64,000 nt of DNA from Buddleja alternifolia (taxonomy: Eukaryota; Streptophyta; Magnoliopsida; Lamiales; Scrophulariaceae), in the NCBI GenBank assembly GCA_019426215.1, contig CM033393.1, positions 14,232,046 to 14,296,045 of the forward strand. The letters run 5' to 3'. The number at the start of each line of letters is the position of its first letter. Positions within the stretch are counted from its first letter, which is position 1. Shown here piece by piece: positions 35,070 to 46,563 of the stretch. The notes under the pieces were generated by a model. The model searched no databases and was not told where the DNA came from. It saw only the letters and a program-made list of their open reading frames with translations. Made by a program: the position numbers and the translations under genes.

Positions 35070-35390
35070 CACTACTACAGAAATGACCTATTACAGCGGT
35101 TTTAACCGCTGTAATAGGTACCGCTGTAATTGGTTAGACCAATTACAACGGTTTTTGAACCGCTGTAATAGGGACCAATTACAGCAGTTGTTTTCGGAAT
35201 CGCTGTAATTGGTCAACCTATTATAGTGGTTTTTTGAAAAACCCCTATAATAGGTTAAACCTGTTATAGCGGTTTTTCAAAAAACCGCTATAATAGGTAA
35301 CCTATTATAGCGGTTTTTCACAAAACCGCTATAATAGGTTTTACCTATTTTGGCGGTTTTGTGAAAAACCGCTATAATAGGTGTATTTTT
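35070..35390. repeat. left subterminal hairpin array of the outer CACTA
   Basis: Consecutive inverted pairs of TATTACAGCGGTT / AACCGCTGTAATA, later TATTATAGCGGTT, each pair forming its own stem of about 15-20 bp. Such subterminal motifs are the binding sites of the TNPA-type protein in CACTA elements. Confidence 0.9.
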
Positions 35391-37121
35391 TAATTTTTTT
35401 TCTTGCTGTACTGTACAAAATTTATTAGCTCAAAATTCAACACACTAACACAACAAACCATAAAATCAATTCAACAGAAACAACAAACGTGAAACCCAAA
35501 ATTAACTTCACCAAATTAAATGATCATCTCTAACAACAAAAACCAACAAATGTATTGTTCCAATTCGCATAATCTCCAACAAATCATATTTTACGTATAA
35601 TCTCCAACAACTGATAATGAGTTTACAATCAGTTAAACACAATAAATCAAATAAAAATTTACAACAATTTACAACTTACACCATACCAAAAGCGCATTGG
35701 AAAATGTATTGTGCCAATTCGCCACGTACTTCATCAAGTTGCTCCACAGAGTAAGTGACGTATTGACAATCAGGAAAGTACTGCACGATAGAGATTGAAA
35801 GCACAACAAAGGTTTAATAACTTATAAAGGGAAATTAGAATTTGATGATGAGTATTAATTAGGATTATGCATACCGCTGGTGGGATTGTAGATTCTCCGT
35901 GGCTAATAATATCCTTCATGAATTTCATAACAAAGAAGCCACAATCTTTGTCGTTTAACTGCATGGGGCACTACAAAATTGAAATAAAAAATTGTATTAG
36001 AACAATAACGTTTATACGAATAATCTCTCGAAAATATAAAATTACACTAACCTTTATAGAAGTCCATTTACAGGCCATTTTTTTGGATTTGGCCTTTTGG
36101 GTGTTACGATTTGCACTAGACATCAACACAGCACTGTTAAAAATATCAAAAAACAAGGAAAGATGTCAATATCAAGCAAATATACATGTGAAATCTAGGA
36201 AGACATATACACTTTAAAATTAATATTAAATATAATGAATACATTGATTGAATGAAAAACTTACTGATTGATTGTTTCTTTCATATCAGGTCGGTTATTC
36301 GAATCAACGTGCAAAGAATCCAGATAATACACGATCTCTTTAATTGGATCAATCACAAGCAACACCCAATGTCCCCTAAATTAAAAAGCATTCAAAAGAT
36401 AAGTTCAAAATTAGTTTTGCGTACGTAACAAATTTTACAAAATAAAGTTGGGTGTTTAGTAACTCACCCGGTGTTGTAAGGTGCAATAAACAACTTCCCA
36501 TCTGCGCAATCTTTCATGGCATTTGTTATATATTGCGCTTGTAAAATATGCTGAGAGGGAGTAATACCTGCTCCCGCAGCTATAGTATGTGGGCTAAGGA
36601 ACCCGAAATTATTTGTTTTCTCTTCGGGGACCACGTACTTAGCCCACAAACACCTAAATTGAGCATAAAATAAATTTGAACAAGAAAATAAACATAGTTA
36701 AAATTAATGCAGTAAAATAATTTAAAAACTAACTTTTTTTAATTCATATTTAAAAACTTACTTGATGTAAACTGAAATGATAGAGACTCCTATTTGTTCT
36801 TTGCGCAAAAAATGACAGATCTCCTCCCTCCCAAGATACTCTTGATAGGGTTCGTTATTATAGATTGCCTCGGGAATGTCTATAGCGATCAATTGTTCAA
36901 TAGACATTATTTGCAGGTACCTTTCAAGAGTTACAAGTGACTGAGGGAGTTGATCAGCTGTTATGTCTGCTGCTCTGTCATCTTCACGTGAAGGGTTGGC
37001 CACAAGAGGTGTTCGTTTGACAGCTGAGTGCTTCGTCATCTCTGATTTATGTTTTCCAACTGATGATTTGGATTTTCCAAGAGACTATTTAAGCAAAGAA
37101 AATCAACGTGAATGTTACAAA

Positions 37122-37515
37122 CACTAGTACAGAAAAGACCTGTTACAGCACACATTTTACAGCGGTTTTTGGAAAACCGCTGAACGGAGAGACTTATTAC
37201 AGCGGTTTATAAGTGAACCGTTATAATGGATATTAACCGGGTACCTATTACAGCGGTTTTTTATCGAACCGCTGTAATAGTTCGAACCTATTATAGCGGT
37301 TCGATAAAAAACCGCTATTATAGCGCGAACAGAAAAAAAAAAAAAAAATTTTTATAGCGGTTCGGGAATGAACCGCTATAACCGGTTTATGCCAATTATA
37401 GCGGTTCAGTACCGAACCGCTATAACTGATTCCCAGTTATAGCGGTTCGGTACTGAACCGCTATAATTGGTAAACCGGTTATAGCGGTTCGTTCCCGAAC
37501 CGCTATAAAACGTAA
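37122..37515. repeat. left subterminal hairpin array of the inner CACTA
   Basis: Seven or more inverted pairs of TTATAGCGGTTCG / CGAACCGCTATAA and TTACAGCGG variants with short loops; an A-run lies near 37330. Confidence 0.9.
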
Positions 37516-37550
37516 TTAAAAAAAAAAAAAATTCCCTCCCTTTTTTCCCC

Positions 37551-38000
37551 CCAAAAACCGAGCTCTCCCCCTCATTTCTCTCTACTATCTCTCACTCTCT
37601 ACTCTACTCTCTCTCTCTACTCTACTATCTCTCTCACTCTCTACTCTACTCTCTCTCTCTACTCTACTATCTCTCTCACTCTCCACCACCGCGCCCGCCC
37701 CCGCCATCGTCTCCACCACCACCACAATACGCCGCCGCCGCCGCCGCCCCATTTGATTTTTCTCTATCTCTCTACTCGATCTCTCTCCCTATACTCTACT
37801 CTCTCTCTCTATACTCTCTCTCTCACTCTCAAGCTAACCTAAACCGCCCCCGTCCCGTCGCCACCACCTCCACCACCACCCCCAAACCGCCGCCGCCGCC
37901 GCCGCCGTGACCCACCACTCTCCTCCTCTCTCTCTTTATAGGTATATATATATATGTTTATATATGTTATGTTATATATATATATATTATGTATATATTA
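37551..38000 (+). promoter_or_regulatory. leader of the inner CACTA: CT and CCG microsatellites, TATA-rich stretch
   Basis: CT-rich sequence (including two copies of a ~60-bp block CTCTCTCTCTACTCTACTAT...) alternates with CCGCCGCCG and CCACCACC runs, followed by TATATATA at 37942-37995. The equivalent, inverted, is at 53225-53560 in the outer element. It is probably the transcription start region of gene 1. No start site can be proven from sequence alone. Confidence 0.45.
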
Positions 38001-38180
38001 AATTTAGGTTATGTGTTAATTTCTTGTTTGTTATATATTAATGTTATGTTAATTCGGATTTTGTGATGTATATAATGTAGGTTATATGTTAATTTGTTAA
38101 TTATTGTTATATATATCATGTTATGTTAATTGGGGTTTTATAAATTATATAGTGGATTTTTGTTATTATGTTGTAGTTGA

Positions 38181-38535
38181 TTTTTTACTAACATTGAATG
38201 CAAATCTGATTTGTTCTAGGCATCTCATGAGTATGTTCGATATATGTATGTATATCCCTATGTGTCTAGTTTCATATGAATAAAACGGTTCATGCATCGG
38301 AGCTTTCCACAATGAGTTATGAATTTTCTCGTGAAGACGCGCACAGCTGTTTTGAAAATTGACAGATTTTTCTCTAACTTTGAATACAAATCTGCTTTTT
38401 TCTAGACATCTACTGAGTATGTGAGATATATGTGTGGATAGCCCTATGTGTCTAGTTTCATAGGAAGAAAACGGTTCATGAATCCGAGCTTTCTACAATT
38501 ATTTATGAATTTTCTCGTGAAGACGCGCACAGCTT
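38181..38535 (+). repeat. ~170-bp direct repeat in the inner CACTA leader
   Basis: 38181-38353 and 38367-38535 share CCCTATGTGTCTAGTTTCAT, AAACGGTTCATG and TTCTCGTGAAGACGCGCACA with about 80-85% identity. Downstream, TGATCCAACTGGTGATCAAT recurs three times (about 38608, 38677, 38730). Confidence 0.85.
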
Positions 38536-39041
38536 TCTGCACAACCGAGAAGCTCCAAAAACTTTATATCGTGATGCTTTAATTTATTTGTAGTTTTATG
38601 TGCTTTTGGATCCAATTGGTGATCAATATTTATAATATGATGCTTTATTTGTAGTTTTTTATGTGATCTATGTGATCCAACTGGTGATCAATATTTGTAG
38701 TTGTTCCCCTGGAAATATGATGTTTTATGTGATCCAACTGGTGATCAATATTTTTGTATCGTTTTGTGTTCGTTGTGGGTGAAAGATTAGAGTGTTGGGT
38801 TTGTTGTGGTTGAAATTGGTAGTATTTTTTGCGTCGTTTCCCTGTTGAGATTTTAGCGGATCGTAAGATTCGACTTCTGTTGGTTACAACCCACTGAGAA
38901 GATTAAGTCGAGAACTTGGTAGAAATATTTGCGTCGTTACTCTGCCGAATTTTTTATAGAATAATGCGAAATAAATTTATTTAATTAATTTAACTATCAA
39001 CTGATGTTAAAATTATTTAATTTAATTAATTGAGAATTTAG

Positions 39042-42000
39042 ATGGATCGAAGTTGGATTGTAGCGGATCGTATGTCGGAGCAATATGGGAAAGGGGTGAA
39101 AGAATTCATCGACTTTGCGGTTGAGCATGCATCGGATCCGACTAGGATTAGTTGTCCATGTTTACGTTGTTGTTTTGGAAAGAGAATTAGTCCACGTGAC
39201 TTGGAAGATCATTTGGTGTGTAATGGAATTGATAAAAGCTACACACGATGGACAAGACACGGTGAAAGCAGTGCCACCTCAGCTGATTTGGGTGATACAT
39301 CATATCGATCAGTAGATTTTGACATGGATGATTATGAGCCTGATCGTTTGGAGGAGATGACCAATGTGATCGAGTAGGATTTGCGAAATTGTCCCAAGAT
39401 GTTCGACAATTTGACAAGTGATTCAAAGACACCCCTGTATAGTGGTAGTAATTTCACAAGATTGAAAGCAGTCCTAAACCTCTACAAGTTAAAAGCTAAC
39501 AATGGGTGGAGTGATAAGAGTTTCACAGACTTACTTGGTCTATTAAAAAGTATGTTACCCGATGATAATGTGTTACCTAATCGTACTTATGAGGCTAAGA
39601 AGATGTTAACTGCAATTGGCATGGGATATGAGAGGATACATGCTTGTTTCAATGATTGCATCTTGTTTAGAAAGGACTATGCATCATTGACGGTGTGTCC
39701 CAAATGTGGCACCTCACGGTACAAGAAGAATGGATCTGCTCCTGTCAAAACAGCATGGTATTTGCCCATAATACCTAGATTTAGACGCATGTACAGTAGT
39801 GAAGCGTTTGCCAAGGACTTGACATGGTATGCTGATAGAAGGCTTGAACAAGGGATTGAAGATAACAAGATTAGACATCCTTCAGATTCTCCTCAATGGA
39901 AAAAGATCGATAATGATTTCCCTGAATTTAGGGAAGAACCAAGAAATTTACGCCTTGTATTGGCTACAGATGGAATGAACCCACATGGCTTGCAAAGTAG
40001 CTCACATAGTACATGGCCGGTGATTTTGATGATCTACAACCTACCCCCTTCGCGATGCATGAAGCGAGAGCATATTATGATGCCTATACTAATTTCCGGG
40101 CCGAAACAACCTGGAAATGATATAGATGTCTACTTGGCCCCTTTAATTGAGGATTTGAAAGAGTTGTGGGAGACCGGTATTAAAGTGTATGATGGGTTTA
40201 GAAAAGAGAGCTTCAATCTCAGAGTTATGTTGTTTGGTACAATCAATGATTTTCCAGCAAGAGCTAATCTCGAGGGATATGGTGTACATGGGCAATGTGC
40301 ATGCCCCATATGTGTCAAGAGTACAGATCAATATAGACTCCCACACTCTCAGAAATATGCATTCCAAGGGCATCGAAGATGGTTGAATCGAGAACATCGA
40401 TATCGTCGGTGGAAGAAAGCTTTCAATGGGAGCATAGAAGAATGTCGAGCTCCTAAGTGTTTGACCGGTGAAGAGGTGTTTGAGAATGTAAAAGACTTGG
40501 ATATCAAGTTCGGAAAGACTTTTGCAGGCGGCCTTGCAAAAACTGGGTGGAAAAAAAGGTCAATTTTTTTTGATTTGCCGTATTGGAAATCTTTACATGT
40601 TAGACATTTTCTTGATATAATGCATATTGAGAAAAATGTATTTGATAGTGTCATTGGTACTCTTCTAAATGTGCCCGGCAAGACAAAAGATGGAGTAAAG
40701 GCAAGGTTGGACTTAGTTGAAATGAAGATAAGAGGTAAATTGGCACCAACAATGAAGGGAAAACGTACTTATTTACCTCCAGCAGCTCACACGCTATCTA
40801 GAAAAGAAAAAATTGCATTATGTGAGTTTCTTTGTGGAGTGAAAGTTCCCGAAGGGTATTCTTCGAACATTAGCAGTCTTGTATCAATGAAGGACTTGAA
40901 GCTAAAGCATATGAAGACTCATGATTGTCATGTAATCATGGATCATTTGCTACCAATTGCTTTACGGGCCATTCTGCCAAAAAAGGTGAGAGAAACGATA
41001 ACTAGATTGTGTTTCTTCTTCAAAGCAATGTGGAGCAAGGTGTTTGATCCTGAACAATTGCCTGCACTTCAGAAACAACTTGTCCTCACTTTGTGTGAGC
41101 TTGAGATGTATTTCCCACCCGCGTTTTTTGATATAATGACTCACCTACCTATTCACTTGGTTAGAGAGACACAACTTTGTGGACCAGCTTTTATGAGATC
41201 TATGTATCCGGCTGAGCGTTATATGAAGGTATTGAAAGGCTATGTGAAAAATCGTAGCCGGCCGGAAGGTTGCATTGTTGAGCGGTACATAGTTGATGAA
41301 GCTATTACATTTTGCACAGAATATCTGAATGATTCTAACGTTGCAGAGCTTCAAAAGTCTCCTGTTGTGGGGGGGGGGGGGAACAGAAGGAGAAAGCGTA
41401 ATTGGAAAGCAATTAGTGAGTGTTCCTAGCACACAAAAGGATCAGGCACACCTATATGTGCTCCACAACACCGATGAGGTTGAGCCATATGTTGAAGAGC
41501 ACAAGGACCAACTTAGGAGAATAAATTCAAGTAAAAATGAAAGTTGGATTTCAAGAGAACATAACAAGAGTTTTATCGATTGGTTCCGAAAGTGTATTCA
41601 AGAGAAACAAAATGAGAATTCACTTTCAGTTTCAGATAAATTGGCACGGTTGTCGGTGGGCCCGGGCAGATTCGTATTTTGTCATTCGGGTTATCGTATA
41701 AATGGTGTCACATTTTATACAAAAGACCAAGATGAACGGAGTACAATGCAGAATAGTGGGGTGAGTCTTGTAGCTGAAGCAATGCATATCTCAAGTGCGA
41801 AAGATAATAGCCCTATCTATGCCACTTTACCATATTATGGGGTGATTGAACGTATATGGGAGCTGGATTACAGTTGGTTTCGGGTGCCTGTATTTGGGTG
41901 TAGGTGGGTTGACCATAAAAATGGTGTCGATGATAGTGAAATAGGTTTTACTCGAGTAGACCTTGAAAAGGTGGGATACAAAGATGAACCTTTCATTTTG

Positions 42001-42321
42001 GCATCTCAAGCTAAACAAGTGTTTTTTGTCACCGATCCTGTCGATAAGAGGTGGTCCATTGTTTTATCGGCAAACAAAAATACTTGTATTGAGGATGATG
42101 GCCTATATAATGAAGATGATGGAGGAAATCCTATCTTAGGTGGTTCACAATCCACAAATAGTGACGGTGACTTGGATATCAGTGATGATGAATTGTATAT
42201 GCGAGAAGATCACCAAGAAGGGATATGGATTAATCCTTCTGTTCGTCGGCGTACTAAACAAAATGGTCGTACTGAGGGATCACAAAAGATTAGTAAACCA
42301 GCGACAAAAAGAAAACGATGA
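39042..42321 (+). pseudogene. inner CACTA gene 1: TNP2-type transposase, two breaks
   Basis: Begins MDRSWIVADRMSEQY at an ATG following an acceptor-like TTTAG. The Transpos_assoc N-terminal domain (Cys-rich, CPCLRCC) is at 39042-39270. The Transposase_21 (TNP2) core lies at about 39950-40650 (LVLATDGMNPHG, FGTINDFPARANLEGYGVHG, C-X2-C). DUF4218-like sequence (LPIHLVRETQLCGP) runs from about 40950 to 41320, and DUF4216-like sequence (VFGCRWVDHKNG) is near 41895. The tail is basic (KPATKRKR). Breaks: an in-frame TAG at 39375-39377 where the outer copy has GAG, and a 13-G run at about 41369-41381 that shifts the frame by one base. The enzyme would cut and join CACTA ends. Confidence 0.88.
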
Positions 42322-42474
42322 AAGGTATTTGAACTTATTTGATAATTATATGAGTAACTTATTTGAACTCTTTTGTTAAGTATGCAGTTAAAGTGTAAAT
42401 TATATTGAACCAGCTTGTAATATTATATTAGTGAATGAGTTACACTAACTTCTGTATTTTTTTGCTTTTGTAGG

Positions 42475-42538
42475 TCGATACCGTATACCACCACAGTCAC
42501 CCTCTCCTCCGCCACTACCACGACGACCACTACCAATG
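42475..42538 (+). other. Pro/His-rich small exon between genes 1 and 2 (inner CACTA)
   Basis: TTTTGTAG precedes and GTAAGC follows a 64-base segment rich in CCACCACC and CCTCCGCCA. The outer element has a longer counterpart (about 48775-48890, inverted). It is either an alternative exon joining gene 1 and 2 transcripts or part of a 5' UTR for gene 2. Confidence 0.4.
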
Positions 42539-42678
42539 TAAGCTTATCAATATTTGGTTTTGTACTTTTTGATGTGATTTATATGATCCAACTGATTAAT
42601 GATGTGATTAATGCATATATATTTATTTTCGTTTGTTGTTGTTGAAATATTTGAATTTTCACTTATGAAATCTTGTAG

Positions 42679-44181
42679 ATGGATTCTGGAGGTGCTGCAA
42701 ACCCAAGTGTTGAAAGTGAGATACGGAGAGGTATTACAGCAATGAAGAAAGTAATAAAGGCCAAAAGTAAAGGCATAAAGCTACAAGTTGGTTGGAACGA
42801 GTATGGTCAACCAGTTGACCCAAATAAATCAACTTTTGTTGGTTACATTGGCGTGATAGCTCGTGACAGGGTCCCTATTACTATCAGTGATTGGCGCAGC
42901 GTCCCTGCAGCAATAAAATATGCCATTTGGAATGAAATAGCTGTAAGTTAGTTATTATATATTATGTTTTTAATTGGTAAATGTAGTTTTTTTTTCTCTA
43001 AATTAACATTTTTTATATACTTTGTTCTTTGTTTTTTATAGTTGGCCTTTGATATTGACGAAAGTAGACAGAAGTTCGTCTTAGCCGAGGCTGGGAAGCT
43101 AGCTCGAAACTACAGGAGCTACTTGACCAGAATCTGGGTAGAGGATGATGATGGGAACATTAATTCAAGCCCACCCGAAAAATATCGTATATCTCAAGAA
43201 GATTGGACAAAATTTGTAGAAATACGCCAAAGTGAAGCTTTTCAGGTAATTATTTTAATTTATGGTTTCATTTTAATTTATTTGAAACTATATACATTGA
43301 CTAATGCCTTGATTATATAATGAACAGCAACTACGTAAGGAAAATCGGGAAAGAGCAAAGGAACCTGAATATCCTTACAGGGCATCACGTCTTGGATATG
43401 CTCAAGTGGAGTATATTGAGGTACGTAGTTCGTTACAAGTTGTAATTCTAATCAAATTTCCTTACAAATTTTCTAATCAAATTTCCTTAATTACAAATTT
43501 TCTAATCAAATTTATTTCCTTACAAATTTTCTTATATAGAAGCATAAAAGAAAGGATGCTGGGTCAGATGTCACAGAGGTGACACGAGCACTAGTGTGGA
43601 GGGTTGCACATTCTGACAGCCAGAACAAGATTGATAATGTCAATGTTAAAAGAGTAGTGGAATCAATGGTGAGTTATTTGCAATTTTAGTTATATAGTGT
43701 GTTGTATGTTTTTTTAAAAATAATTTTAAAATAACAAATTTTTGTATTTTTTAAATGTATTATTACAGGAAAGCTTATCACAGGAGGGTAGCCACAGTGG
43801 ACCCGAGAAGACCCGGAATGATATACTGGCTATAGCTCTTAAAAAGAAGGAGCATCCGGGTCGAGTTAGGGGTGTAGGCTTTGGGGTATCCCAAAAAGAT
43901 TACTTTTCGGATTCAAAGCCTTCAAAAAATACGGTGATTGATAGCTTGCAAGACACGGTTCAAATGCTCACTCAATCACTATTCGAATTGCGACGCGAGT
44001 TTGAGCAGCATAGGGCGTCTGGGTCGCAGCAGCCACATACAGAAGAGGCGGTTTCTTTGAAAGATAGCTGCCCAGAAGTGAAAGACCTTCCTCAGGTAAT
44101 TAATGAAAAGCATATTGTTTAGTGATAATGTAACTTACAATCCTATATTTCTGTATGATATACAACATTTTCTAATATAAT

Positions 44182-44219
<38 letters not shown>

Positions 44220-46021
44220 GGATGTGGTGCAGTGTCAATTAGCACTTTCTACACCGTGTTATCGTTTGGTGGCAAGAGGAACAATGTACAATCAACCAAA
44301 GGATAGAACATTGCATACATGTCCATTAGCCTCCCACCTCGTGAAAGTGTCGATTGACATTGCAATTGAAGATATTGCACCCTTACCAGTCCCTCTCGAT
44401 GATGAAGGAGTGTTCACAGTATCTGAGGCTGTGGGATACATGGTTGCTTGGCCTAAGAGTCTTGTGATTGTCGGTGATGCATCGGTACGTAATTATTAAT
44501 AGCTAGTCATTATTAAATTATAACAATTGTTTAATGTTAATAAATATACTTTCATTGATAACGCCCACGTTTTGTTTTCTTTTGCTTATAGTCTCTCGGA
44601 AAATCCAAATCATCACTCGGAAAAAGCAAATCAGAGATGACGAAGCACTCACATGTCAAAAATACACCTCTAGTGGCCAACCCTCCTTCTCTAGTGGCCA
44701 ACCCTCCTGCTCCACGCCCTAATTCACTTGCAATTCTTGAAAGGTTCTTTGGGATGATGGCTGCTGATAACACTATCCGGATAGACATACCCGAGGAAAT
44801 CTTCAATATCCCCTTTCCAGAATATATTGGGCGGGAGGAGATCGGTGACTTTGTGCATAAAGAACAGATAGGAGCCTCTATCATTACTGCTTACATCAAG
44901 TAAGTTTTTAAATATTAATTAATAAAAAGTAAGCTTTTAATTAAATTATTTTACTGCATTAATTTGAACTATGTTTATTTTTGTTACTCAAATTTATTTT
45001 ATGCTCAATTGTAGGTGTTTGTGGGTTAATCACGTGGTCCCCGAACAAAAACAAAATAAATTCGGGTTCCTTAGCCCACATTCTATATCTGCGGGAGCAG
45101 GAATTACTCCCACGCAGCGTGTTGACAAATCGCAATATATAGCAAATACTATGATAGCTAGTGCACTGGAGGGGAAGTTGTTTCTTGCACCTTACAACTC
45201 CGGGTGAGCTACTAAAGACACATTGTTATTTTGTAAAATTTGTTACGTAGGCATAACTAATTTAAAATTTTTCTTTTGAATATGCTGATTAGGGGCCATT
45301 GGTTGTTGCTCGTGATTGATCCAATTAAAGAGATCGTTTATTATTTGGATTCTTTGCACGGTAATCCAAATAACCGACATGATATGAAAGATATGATCAA
45401 TCAGTAAGTTTTATCATTCAATTAAATGTATCCATTATATTATATTTAATATTAAGTTTAAAGTATATATATTATAACTAGACTTCATATATATATATTT
45501 GCTTGATATTGACATATTTCCTTGATTTTTGATGTTTTTAACAGCGCTGTGTTGATGTTTCGAGCAAATAAAAACAACCAAAAGATCAAATCAAAAAACA
45601 AGGCCTGTACATGGAGTTGTATACAGGTTAGTTTAATTATATTATTTTAATTATAGTTTCAAGAAATTATTCGTATAAAAGTTATTTATTCTAATACAAT
45701 TTTGATTTGAATTTAATTTGTAGTGCCCCATTCAAATAAATGCCATAGATTGTGGGTTCTTCGTCATGATATTCATGAAAGATATTATTAGACACGGAGA
45801 ATCGATAATCCCACCCGCGGTATGCATAATTCTAATTAATATTAATCAAATTCTAATGTCCCTTTTAAGTTATTAAACATTTTTGTTGGATTTTAATATT
45901 TGTCTTGTAGTACTTTGCTGATTGTCAGTACGCCTCTTACACTATAGCGCAACTTGATGAAGCACGTTCTGAATTGGCACAATACATTTTTAAATGCGCT
46001 TTTGATATGCCGGCGGTGTAA
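42679..46021 (+). CDS. inner CACTA gene 2: plant transposase region plus Ulp1-type cysteine protease, 12 exons, intact
   Basis: Exons: 42679-42942, 43042-43245, 43328-43420, 43540-43668, 43769-44095, 44221-44484, 44592-44899, 45015-45203, 45293-45403, 45545-45626, 45724-45819, 45911-46021. All introns are GT-AG. The sum is 2178 bases, a clean frame of 725 residues ending at TAA. Exons 3-5 hold a Transposase_24/Ptta-type region (RALVWRVAHSDSQN) and a short coiled coil (LQDTVQMLTQSLFELRREFE). Exon 6 resembles DUF8039 (CQLALSTPCYRLVARG). Exons 9-12 form a C48 Ulp1/SUMO-protease-like domain with His in GHWLLLVID, Asp in YYLDS and Cys in NAIDCGFFVM. In CACTA elements this second protein is expected to bind subterminal repeats and assist the transposase; the protease role is unknown. 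Confidence 0.85.
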
Positions 46022-46269
46022 GTTGAAAATTATTGTAAATTTTTATTTGATTTAAAAGCAGTGATTAGTTTATATTGGTTTATTGTAAACTCGTTATTAT
46101 TTGTAATTATTGGAGATTATTATTTGGTGAATGAAATTAATTTTGGATTTGAATTTGTTGTTTTTGTTGAGCAATTGGTTTGTTTTATGTGTTATTGATG
46201 AGTTGAATTTTGAGCTTGTGGGAAGGATATAGCTCTAGCTGAAATTATAACAGAAAAAAATAAAAATAA

Positions 46270-46563
46270 AAAAAAATCATGTTACAGCGGTTCGTTGATG
46301 AACCGCTGTAACAGTGAACCTGTCCTGTTACAGCGGTTCAGAAACGAACCGCTGTAACAGGCTACGGGTTTTACACTTAATTTTTTTTTTATTTACCTAT
46401 TACAGCGGTTCGTTATTGAACCGCTGTAATAGGGCTCATTTTACAGCGGTTTTTAACCGCTGTAATAGTAAACATACCAATTACAGCGATACGTATTACA
46501 GCGGTTAAAATCGCTGTAATAGTGAAAAAAAAACCGCTGTAACAGACCTCTTCTGTACTAGTG
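46270..46563. repeat. right subterminal hairpin array of the inner CACTA
   Basis: Inverted pairs GTTACAGCGGTTCG / CGAACCGCTGTAAC at about 46284-46360, then TATTACAGCGGTT pairs to 46550, ending GTACTAGTG. Confidence 0.9.

Larger units (their letters stand above)
37122..46563 (+). mobile_element. inner CACTA (En/Spm) transposon, rightward, 9442 bp
   Basis: Termini CACTAGTACAGAAAAGACC and the inverted CACTAGTACAGAAGAGGTC are flanked by AAA on each side (37119-37121 and 46564-46566). It carries hairpin arrays at both ends, a CT- and CCG-rich leader, a TNP2-type transposase gene with two breaks and an apparently intact second gene. It has the same gene order as the outer element but slightly different termini, so it is a sister subfamily. 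Fewer lesions fit its later arrival. Confidence 0.93.

Noticed and set aside
35070..35390. CRISPR-like array of spaced palindromic repeats
   Set aside because: The repeats are hairpins adjoining CACTA termini, with spacers that are not unique; this is plant transposon subterminal DNA.
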